Shown here: piece after piece, positions 1 to 4,700 of the stretch
Layout: the number at the start of each line of letters is the position of its first letter
Numbering within the stretch: the stretch's first letter is position 1
Source of the DNA: an uncultured Planctomycetaceae bacterium
GTDB lineage: Bacteria > Planctomycetota > Planctomycetia > Pirellulales > Pirellulaceae
Direction: 5' to 3'
Assembly: GCA_937967665.1 (NCBI GenBank)
Contig: CALBSZ010000639.1
Span: 1-6,823, forward strand
DNA length: 6,823 nt
Notes under the pieces: model-generated
What the model was told of the DNA's origin: nothing
Databases searched by the model: none
What the model saw: the letters and a program-made list of their open reading frames with translations, nothing else
Position numbers and translations under genes: made by a program

Positions 1-304
1 ACGAATGTCTGATACAACTCGCCACCTAATGAGTAAATGTTTTCAGAAAGTGCAGCATCAGGGAAAGCCGCCAGTATACCACCGGCAAATCCCGATTTCA
101 CCTCAGCGCACAAGGATTCTGACGGGTCATGACCGCGGCAAGCGTGCAAAAACCCGGAGGGTGGGCAACGCGATTTTGCGGGAAAGCGGCGGAATCAGAC
201 GGAAGACCTTGCCCATTCGATTCGTGCGGATCCGCTATACGGTAAGCACCGCCCACCAAAATCCGCTACAAAGCACCACAAAGCATTTGGCCGCCGCGCT
301 CGCG
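1..304. other. Left-edge region without a recognisable gene
   Basis: I see no convincing coding sequence here. The open frames are antisense to, or read-through from, the ArsR gene, and their translations match no family I recognise. There are two perfect 10-base palindromes, GGTCATGACC at 125-134 and GCGGATCCGC at 226-235, both unremarkable for chance. On the minus strand, 162-148 reads ACCC-TCC-GGGT followed by further T residues. This is a very short hairpin with a T tract and could be a weak intrinsic terminator for the ArsR transcript, 143 bases past its stop. The 4-bp stem makes that doubtful. Confidence 0.5.
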
Positions 305-700
305 TTAGATGTAGTCCTGAAAGCGGAACAGGGCGTCTTCGCCGTTGGCTCCCGAGACAAGTTGCAGGATCTCGCTGAGTTTGTCCGGCAGCAAACTGTA
401 GAAATTGTGCTTGCCATCGCGGCGCATTTCAATCAGTCCGGCAACCCGCAGCAACGCCAGATGATGGCTCACCGACGGTTGGCTTTGGCCCAGCAGCGAG
501 CACAACGTACGAACGTTAAGTTCCTTATTGGATTTCAATAAGAACAAAATCTGTAGACGATTTTCGTCCGCCAACAGCTTGAACAGCTGGACTAGTTCTT
601 TGACAACCTTGCCATCAGCCAGTTGGATGTCAGCCGTGACATCGTCTACTGGACCATCATTCTTGGGTCGCGAGTTCTCTTTCGTCATTAGCGCTACCAT
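305..700 (-). CDS. ArsR/SmtB-family winged-helix transcriptional regulator
   Basis: This is a 131-residue DNA-binding repressor of the ArsR/SmtB type, a family of small dimeric cytoplasmic regulators. Seen: a wHTH domain covering about residues 36-105, with LFKLLADENRLQIL (helix 1-2 region), ELNVRTLCSLLGQ, the recognition helix SQPSVSHHLALLR (73-85), and the wing RRDGKHNFYSL (93-103). The only cysteine is C67. The ELCVCDL metalloid-binding motif of classical ArsR is absent, so a metal-sensing role is not supported and the ligand is unknown. Start choice: the open frame extends upstream to 799, but the ATG at 700-698 is preceded by GAGG with a 5-base gap and the extension does not look family-like. 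A second ATG at 688-686 is also possible. The gene stands alone on the minus strand, downstream of the rrf2 gene and separated from it by 391 bases, so co-regulation with the nitrate genes is only a guess. The family assignment is firm. Confidence 0.9.
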   Translation of the reverse strand: MVALMTKENSRPKNDGPVDDVTADIQLADGKVVKELVQLFKLLADENRLQILFLLKSNKELNVRTLCSLLGQSQPSVSHHLALLRVAGLIEMRRDGKHNFYSLLPDKLSEILQLVSGANGEDALFRFQDYI

Positions 701-1091
701 AATTGCCTCAACCGTACTGTTCCGTAATAACCAACCTACGTGTGAGAAATGCCGTTCCATAGCAATTCTACGACGCACGTAGTACGACACCCTTCCCAAA
801 CGAATCGGGTCACGTCGATGATCGTCTAACTTGCGAAAAGAATATGCACAACGAAAAGTCCGTGCGAGCTGCCAGGCGAACTACCAAGAATTTGGAGAGT
901 GAAAGGAATCGCCAGACTTACTCAGCGGTTGCCCATTCTAACTAAACTCGTCGCCGTTTGAAAAGTAGCGCGCCGTCAAATTCTTCGAATTCTTGCCATT
1001 TTCACAAATCCTGCTAGCTCCCCAGTCGAACAACGGTCGACCTCGGCCACCGCTGCATGAGGGGGTCGAAAACCTCCCAAGGCCGTGCTCC
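701..1091. other. Spacer between the rrf2 3' end and the arsR 5' end
   Basis: This 391-base stretch holds no gene I can support; both flanking genes run leftwards. The part next to arsR (about 701-800) should contain its promoter. On the minus strand TAGAAT within 771-757 resembles a -10 element, but no good -35 lies at the right distance. The same GTAGAATT string recurs upstream of rrf2. An interrupted palindrome AATTC-TTC-GAATT lies at 979-991. I found no hairpin with a T tract immediately after the rrf2 stop on the minus strand, so no terminator is called. Confidence 0.5.
706..709 (-). promoter_or_regulatory. Ribosome binding site of the ArsR gene
   Basis: The minus strand reads GAGG, five bases before the ATG at 700-698. 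This favours that ATG over the upstream frame opening at 799 and over the inner ATG at 688-686. Confidence 0.5.
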
Positions 1092-1532
1092 TCAATCTTC
1101 GGGCGAGACCGGGAAGCGGCAGAGCGGCTTGCGGGGCCGCGGCACAGCCAGCAGTTCAGATACAGTGGTATCTCTAAATGCGACTTCCACTTGAGCTGCG
1201 GCGTCGTCAAGCTTGCGGTGCAGCGGACAGAGGCTCGTGCCGTGAGTCTCGATACCCAGCGGGCATTCGTGAAAACGCCGAATCGGGTCGACCGCGTTGA
1301 CGACATCCAAAACCGAAAGTTCGTCCGGTTTGTCGACCAGCGTGAAACCGCCGCGCAAACCACGCTGCGAATTCACCAGCCGGGCGCGGCTGAGCCCCTG
1401 CATCACTTTCGACAAGTAGCCGGCAGGTACCTGTGTCGCCGCGGCGATCTGCGCCGTCGTCTGGGCTTCGCCGTCCTGATCCGCCAAATAAACGATGGCC
1501 CGCAACGCGTATTACGCCGTCTGTGATATCAC
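1092..1532 (-). CDS. Rrf2-family transcriptional regulator with premature TAA at codon 7
   Basis: Rrf2 proteins (NsrR, IscR, RsrR) are dimeric winged-helix regulators that often sense NO, redox or Fe-S status through a cluster. Seen: from a GTG at 1532-1530 the frame reads ISQTA, then TAA (1514-1512), then YALRAIVYLAD and a full wHTH. Features include helix VPAGYLSKVMQGL (35-47) and wing RGLRGGFTLV (57-66). The sensor segment has C90 in CPLG and C102 in CPLH with nearby H88, H97 and H105, then RKLDDA and FRDTTVSELL. Codon count is 146, normal for the family. The GTG start is supported by GAGGG six bases upstream. A TTG at 1505-1503, 7 bases after the TAA, could restart translation and give a 137-residue protein lacking the first nine residues, part of DNA-binding helix 1. 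The usual NsrR/IscR three-cysteine loop is not present; only two cysteines lie in this region, plus C138 near the C-terminus. The gene is divergent from the RIC gene, which suggests control of RIC and its own promoter. Family is secure; whether the gene still works is uncertain. Confidence 0.85.
1512..1514 (-). other. In-frame TAA inside the rrf2 reading frame
   Basis: The minus strand reads CAG-ACG-GCG-TAA-TAC-GCG-TTG, giving QTA-stop-YAL. The frame is the same on both sides and nothing appears lost. Family members usually have an acidic or basic residue here, as in TAEYALRA, so GAA to TAA by one G-to-T change is the simplest history. The position aligns with Asp8 of Streptomyces NsrR and Glu8 of RsrR, both cluster ligands. 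The stop is seen directly; the ancestral residue is inferred. Confidence 0.85.
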
Positions 1533-1538
1533 CGGATT

Positions 1539-1543
1539 CCCTC
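1539..1543 (-). promoter_or_regulatory. Ribosome binding site of rrf2, supporting the GTG start
   Basis: The minus strand reads GAGGG, then AATCCG, then the GTG at 1532-1530. No comparable site precedes the TTG at 1505-1503. This indicates that the original start lies upstream of the TAA and that the short TTG version is not the native start. Confidence 0.55.
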
Positions 1544-1574
1544 GCGGTTCGTAAAGTAGAATTCTCTATCCATA

Positions 1575-1603
1575 AGTTTAATGTACCCGGCGAGTTTCGC
1601 CAA
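1575..1603 (-). promoter_or_regulatory. Candidate sigma-70-type promoter of rrf2
   Basis: On the minus strand TTGGCG (1603-1598) and TAAACT (1580-1575) are separated by exactly 17 bases. Each hexamer matches the consensus at four of six positions. The start of transcription would fall near 1568, about 36 bases before the GTG. The fit is moderate and could be chance. Confidence 0.35.
1589..1601. repeat. Perfect inverted repeat GGCGA-GTT-TCGCC, possible operator
   Basis: Two 5-base arms flank a 3-base centre. It overlaps the -35 side and spacer of the candidate rrf2 promoter, a position suited to repression. There is also an 8-base palindrome AGAATTCT at 1558-1565, just downstream of the expected transcription start. 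Either could be the autoregulatory site of the Rrf2 protein; neither is proven. Confidence 0.3.
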
Positions 1604-1798
1604 TCTCATCGACGCCCCCCTGCCCCTTCGGCCGTCTGGCACTTCGATTGCAGTTGCCTCTAAGGACTCGTCAGGCTGCGGTTGTTGGGTAGTGGGATTC
1701 GTCAGAGTTTCGGCTTCGCTGGAAATTCGGGTGATTCCCGCGGCGACTGACCGAAGTTTTTCATCGTGACGAGGCAGCAGAAGTCTTTCGCACACTAC

Positions 1799-1803
1799 AG
1801 GAG
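1799..1803 (+). promoter_or_regulatory. Ribosome binding site of the RIC gene
   Basis: AGGAG lies seven bases before the ATG at 1811. It decides the start against an in-frame GTG at 1766, which has no such site and would add 15 residues before the conserved domain. Confidence 0.75.
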
Positions 1804-1810
1804 CTCAGGC

Positions 1811-2527
1811 ATGACGAATCTGGATTTGAGTACGAGTGTCGGGGATTGGGTCGCCCAGCGGCCGGGAACGTCGCGAGTCTTCGAAAAGCTGGGAATCGAC
1901 TATTGTTGCGGCGGCCGGAAAACCCTTCAGCAGGCCTGCGACGACCAGCAGGTGGATGCTCGCGCGGTCATGAACCAACTTCAGAATGCCGTGGACCATA
2001 GCACGCCATCCGTCGCGGATTGGACGGCGGCAAGCCTGACCGAGCTGTGCGATCATATCGAGCAGACACATCATGCGTACCTGCGCGGTGAACTGCCGCA
2101 GTTGACGGAACTTTTTGAAAAAGTCGTTGCGGCTCACGGCGAAACGCATCCCGAACTGACTCAACTTTCGCGCGTTTTCGCGGCCCTCCGCGCGGAGTTG
2201 GAACCGCACATGTTCAAGGAAGAGCAGATCCTGTTTCCCGCCATCCGGCAGCTCGAACGCTCCGCGTCTCCCCCTGCCTTCCCCTTCGGCACTGTCGCCA
2301 ATCCGATTCGGATGATGGAACACGAGCACGATAATGCAGGCCGAGCTTTGGCGGAAATACGCCAGCTGACGGACGATTTTCAGCCACCAGAGAATGCGTG
2401 CAACAGCTACCGCGTCCTGTACGAAAGGCTGCGCGGCTTGGAAGCCGACATGCACCAACATGTTCACAAGGAGAACAACATCCTGTTTCCCAGGGCGATT
2501 GGCAAACAGGAACAACCCGTAGCGTAG
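1811..2527 (+). CDS. Iron-sulfur cluster repair di-iron protein (RIC/YtfE/ScdA family)
   Basis: RIC proteins are cytoplasmic hemerythrin-like di-iron proteins that restore Fe-S clusters damaged by NO or oxidants. This one has 238 residues, close to the usual 220-250. Seen: an N-terminal ScdA domain (about 1-60) with VGDWV, RVFEKLGIDYCCGG (C32, C33) and KTLQQAC (C43). A hemerythrin-like four-helix bundle follows, with histidines and acids in the family positions: H88 in HHAYLR, H109 in AAHGE, H133 and E137 in PHMFKEEQILFP, H173 in EHEHDNAG, and H217 and E221 in HQHVHKENNILFP. By alignment from memory these match the E. coli YtfE ligands H84, H129, E133, H160, H204 and E208. All ligands appear present, so the gene looks functional. 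It is divergent from an Rrf2 regulator and lies 260 bases upstream of the cytochrome-narG genes on the same strand, consistent with protection from NO arising during nitrate and nitrite reduction. Confidence 0.95.
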   Translation: MTNLDLSTSVGDWVAQRPGTSRVFEKLGIDYCCGGRKTLQQACDDQQVDARAVMNQLQNAVDHSTPSVADWTAASLTELCDHIEQTHHAYLRGELPQLTELFEKVVAAHGETHPELTQLSRVFAALRAELEPHMFKEEQILFPAIRQLERSASPPAFPFGTVANPIRMMEHEHDNAGRALAEIRQLTDDFQPPENACNSYRVLYERLRGLEADMHQHVHKENNILFPRAIGKQEQPVA

Positions 2528-2670
2528 ACGGATAAAGGACGGTTTTCGTACGACATGGCGGGCACCGTCAATTACTTGGGCATGGCCGTGGCAAGTTGTC
2601 ACAGCCACTGAGAGTTTTCGACATGCCAGCGCGCTTCCCCTGCACACTCGCTGCGCGGAACAGCACACTG

Positions 2671-2692
2671 TTTTCGCACAGCAAACCGAAAA
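2671..2692. repeat. Inverted repeat TTTTCG-N10-CGAAAA, possible operator
   Basis: Perfect 6-base arms with a 10-base spacer form a 22-base dyad centred about 106 bases before the cytochrome ATG. The geometry suits a dimeric regulator. The arm sequence also occurs as single copies at 2543 and 2615 in the same leader. No known regulator motif is recognised. Confidence 0.3.
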
Positions 2693-2778
2693 AGTTAACA
2701 AATCGCAAAAGACCCGCACGCTCGTGAAAACCGGCACGCAGTGTGCGTAGCACTCACGCCAACACAATTCTTCATTGT

Positions 2779-2783
2779 GAGGG
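2779..2783 (+). promoter_or_regulatory. Ribosome binding site of the cytochrome c gene
   Basis: GAGGG lies four bases before the ATG at 2788 and seven before the next codon, GTG at 2791. Either start gives the same signal peptide. The upstream in-frame GTG at 2743 has no clear site and would place 15 extra residues before the signal peptide. Confidence 0.5.
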
Positions 2784-2787
2784 CGGA

Positions 2788-3687
2788 ATGGTGACGCGCA
2801 GTAGTGCTCGTGCAGTGTGCATCTCGTGTTTTGCGTGTTGTCTGGCGGTGCTGTCTGGCGGAGAGAGCCTCGGTCAGGCCACGGCCGACTTCTTTCGCCA
2901 GAATTGCATGAACTGCCACACCATCGGCGGTGGCAGGCTGACGGGTCCGGATCTGAAGGACGTCACCGAGCGTGCCGCGGCCGAGGGGAAGGACCGCGAG
3001 TGGTTGATCAACTTCATGATGAATCCTCGCGAGTTCATCGATAGCGGCGACCCGTACGCCTTGAAACTGCTGGTCGAGTCTCGCAACGTGCCGATGCCAA
3101 CGCTTCCGGGTGTGACACGCCAGCGTGCCGAATACTTGCTCGACCTGATCGAAGCGGAATCGAAGTTGCCCGAGTCGCAGTTCAAGGGCCTGCAAATCTC
3201 CGACAAGCCGTTCACCCCGGCCGACGTCGAAAACGGCCGCGAGCTTTTTGTGGGCGTCAAGCAGCTCACCGCGGGAGGTACGTCGTGCATCTCGTGCCAC
3301 ACCATTCATGACCTGCAACCGCTCGGCCAGGGTCGTGGAGCGGGATTGGGCGGTGGTCGCCTGGGCCCCGACCTGACCAATGTGTTCGAACGACTCAAGG
3401 GCCGCAAGTCGCTTAGCGCCTGGTTGATGGCCCCGGGTACCGAAACGATGCAGCCCGTTTTCAAGAACCATCCCATGACCGCGGATGAGATCCATGCCTT
3501 GGTCGCCTTCTTCGAGTCGACTGCCGGCAAACCGGTTCCGGAACCGTCCGTCAGCCGCATCACGCTGATGCTGCTGGGCCTGGCGGGCGCGACGGCATTG
3601 GTCTTCGCGTTCGACGCGATCTGGAAACGTCGCTTTCAGAGTGTTCGCCAACCGCTGGTCGACAGCACACCCGTACGAGGTCATTGA
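2788..3687 (+). CDS. Membrane-anchored diheme c-type cytochrome of the nar operon
   Basis: This is a 299-residue electron-transfer protein predicted to face the periplasmic side. Seen: a signal peptide (about 1-31) with a hydrophobic core rich in cysteine (C11, C14, C17, C18) and a possible cleavage after LGQA. Two cytochrome c domains follow, with haem sites CMNCH (C40, C43, H44) and CISCH (C167, C170, H171). Likely axial methionines are M103 in VPMPTLPG and M221 in TMQPVF. The C-terminal membrane helix spans about 258-279, followed by KRR. The two domains share CHTI, GPDL, an ER after it and a similar C-terminal helix, so they look like an internal duplication. The stop TGA overlaps the narG ATG by one base, indicating translational coupling. 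Diheme cytochromes begin the nar operons of Thermus (NarC), and a cytochrome c gene precedes nxrA in Nitrobacter, so a role in electron exchange with the NarGHI-type complex, or in its assembly, is inferred. I do not assign narC firmly. Confidence 0.9.
   Translation: MVTRSSARAVCISCFACCLAVLSGGESLGQATADFFRQNCMNCHTIGGGRLTGPDLKDVTERAAAEGKDREWLINFMMNPREFIDSGDPYALKLLVESRNVPMPTLPGVTRQRAEYLLDLIEAESKLPESQFKGLQISDKPFTPADVENGRELFVGVKQLTAGGTSCISCHTIHDLQPLGQGRGAGLGGGRLGPDLTNVFERLKGRKSLSAWLMAPGTETMQPVFKNHPMTADEIHALVAFFESTAGKPVPEPSVSRITLMLLGLAGATALVFAFDAIWKRRFQSVRQPLVDSTPVRGH
3677..3681 (+). promoter_or_regulatory. Ribosome binding site of narG
   Basis: GAGGT lies inside the end of the cytochrome gene, five bases before the ATG at 3687. 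It favours that ATG over the in-frame TTG at 3684 and the ATG at 3696. Confidence 0.55.
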
Positions 3688-4700
3688 TGAGCATCATGCA
3701 GGACGCGATCGCGTGGATTCGCGACGACATCAACCCCCAAGGCCGGCAGTGGGAAGAGTTCTATCGCAACCGCTGGCAGCATGACAAAGTGGTCCGCAGC
3801 ACGCACGGAGTCAACTGCACGGGGGGCTGCACCTGGAACATCCACGTCAAAGACGGCATCGTCACCTGGGAAATGCAGGGACTGGACTACCCGTTGCTGG
3901 AAGCGGGCCTGCCGCCCTACGAGCCGCGCGGCTGCCAGCGGGGAATCTCGTACAGCTGGTATTTGTACAGCCCGCTGCGCGTCAAGTATCCGTACATCCG
4001 CGGAGCGCTCTGCGACCTCTGGAAAAAGGCTCGCGCCGACCACGCCGATCCGGTCGACGCCTGGACGAGCCTGGTGGAAGATCCCAAGGCCCGAAAACGC
4101 TGGCAGCAGGCGCGCGGCAAAGGCGGCTTGCGGCGCGCGGATTGGGATACGGTGCTCGAAATCATCTGTGCGTCGATGGTGCACACGATCAAGAAGCACG
4201 GGCCGGACCGGATTGCCGGGTTTTCGCCGATCCCGGCGATGTCGATGGTCAGTTACGCTTCTGGAGCTCGGCTGATGCAGTTGATCGGCGGCATTTCGCT
4301 GTCGTTCTACGACTGGTACTGCGACCTGCCGACCGCGTCGCCGGAAACCTGGGGCGAGCAAACGGATGTGCAGGAAAGCGCCGACTGGTATCACGCCAAG
4401 ATGCTGGTTTCGATGGGCGCCAATATTGGCATGACGCGCACCCCCGATTGCCACTTCCTGGCGGAAGGCCGGCACAACGGCACGAAGCTCTGGGTATTCT
4501 CCCCCGATTTCAGCATGGTGGCCAAGTACGCCGACGAATGGGTCGCCGTCAATACGGGCCAGGACGGGGCCTGGTGGATGGCTGTGAACCACGTTCTGCT
4601 GACCGAATTTCATCATCAGAAGCAGACGCCGTACTTCATGAACTACACAAAGAAGTACACCGATGCGCCCTACGTGGTTGAACTGAAGAAGGGCGATTAA
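3687..4700 (+). CDS. narG: Respiratory nitrate reductase alpha subunit, N-terminal part (ends at in-frame TAA)
   Basis: NarG is the Mo-bisMGD catalytic subunit that reduces nitrate to nitrite, working with NarH and NarI at the cytoplasmic membrane. The first 337 residues are here. Seen: the FS0 [4Fe-4S] ligands H40, C44, C48 and C83 in STHGVNCTGGCTW and YEPRGCQRG, with the same spacing as E. coli NarG. The molybdenum ligand Asp213 lies in YDWYCDLP, equivalent to E. coli Asp222. Other conserved blocks are GPDRIAGFSPIPAMSMVSYA and TWGEQTDVQESADWY. There is no twin-arginine signal, so a cytoplasmic active site is likely. The ATG overlaps the cytochrome stop. Translation would stop after ELKKGD, about 27% of the way through a roughly 1240-residue protein, leaving a fragment without most of the cofactor-binding domains. 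The frame continues with homologous sequence straight after the TAA, so this is one gene with a nonsense codon, not a natural short protein. Nitrite oxidoreductase (NxrA) of the Nitrobacter type is so similar that it cannot be excluded. Confidence 0.93.
   Translation: MSIMQDAIAWIRDDINPQGRQWEEFYRNRWQHDKVVRSTHGVNCTGGCTWNIHVKDGIVTWEMQGLDYPLLEAGLPPYEPRGCQRGISYSWYLYSPLRVKYPYIRGALCDLWKKARADHADPVDAWTSLVEDPKARKRWQQARGKGGLRRADWDTVLEIICASMVHTIKKHGPDRIAGFSPIPAMSMVSYASGARLMQLIGGISLSFYDWYCDLPTASPETWGEQTDVQESADWYHAKMLVSMGANIGMTRTPDCHFLAEGRHNGTKLWVFSPDFSMVAKYADEWVAVNTGQDGAWWMAVNHVLLTEFHHQKQTPYFMNYTKKYTDAPYVVELKKGD
4698..4700 (+). other. In-frame TAA splitting narG
   Basis: The reading is KKGD-stop-GIIRPGKLLRAGRLAKY. 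The downstream RPGKLLRA aligns with the AAGRMLRAA block of E. coli NarG, which directly follows EERDGYY there. No residues seem to be missing and the frame is unchanged, so a point change, or a balanced local change, explains it better than a deletion or insertion of a mobile element. TAA is not a selenocysteine codon. It lies in a surface-like, variable loop between conserved blocks. Confidence 0.9.

Larger units (their letters stand above)
1533..1810. other. Divergent promoter region between rrf2 and the RIC gene
   Basis: Transcription leaves this 278-base stretch in both directions. The rrf2-proximal half has promoter-like and palindromic sequences, listed separately. For the RIC gene I could not identify a convincing -35/-10 pair. 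No NsrR-type ATG-rich palindrome of the enterobacterial kind is visible. An 88-codon minus-strand open frame lies here but looks non-coding. Confidence 0.6.
2528..2787. other. Leader region upstream of the cytochrome-narG operon
   Basis: This 260-base stretch between the RIC stop and the cytochrome start should hold the nar operon promoter, unless the operon is read from the RIC promoter. TTGTCA at 2596-2601 is a good -35 match but has no acceptable -10 at the right distance. No FNR/DNR-type TTGAT-N4-ATCAA box was found. TTTTCG occurs at 2543-2548, 2615-2620 and 2671-2676. A hairpin GACGGT (2538-2543) with ACCGTC (2564-2569) follows the RIC stop, but it has a 20-base loop and no T tract, so I do not call it a terminator. 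Confidence 0.5.

Noticed and set aside
1030..1091. Possible hairpins just after the rrf2 stop on the minus strand
   Set aside because: Stems are four to five pairs, with loops of 7-10 bases, and no T tract follows.
993..1526. A 177-codon plus-strand open frame over rrf2
   Set aside because: It is antisense to the Rrf2 domain and its translation has no family features. The Rrf2 frame on the other strand is clear.
1529..1795. An 88-codon minus-strand open frame in the rrf2-RIC spacer
   Set aside because: No recognisable domain and no good ribosome site noted; it overlaps promoter-like and operator-like sequences.
2538..2569. GACGGT/ACCGTC hairpin as a terminator after the RIC gene
   Set aside because: The loop is 20 bases and no T tract follows, so it does not fit an intrinsic terminator.
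2574..2596. ACTTG-N13-CAAGT inverted repeat as an FNR/DNR-type box in the nar leader
   Set aside because: The half-sites are not TTGAT/ATCAA and the 13-base gap is far too wide for that family.
1805..2767. A 320-codon minus-strand open frame opposite the RIC gene
   Set aside because: The plus strand holds a complete RIC protein with all di-iron ligands; the antisense translation is unrecognisable.
2695..3684. A 329-codon minus-strand open frame opposite the cytochrome gene
   Set aside because: It is antisense to a gene with two CXXCH sites, a signal peptide and a membrane anchor, has no recognisable domain, and reads like a codon-bias shadow.
305..4700. Reassignment of TAA to a sense codon in this organism
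   Set aside because: Only two in-frame TAA codons are seen in well over 1,500 codons. TAA also ends the ArsR gene, where reading on would add only 12 non-family residues before TAG. UAA reassignment is not known in bacteria. Mutation or error is simpler.
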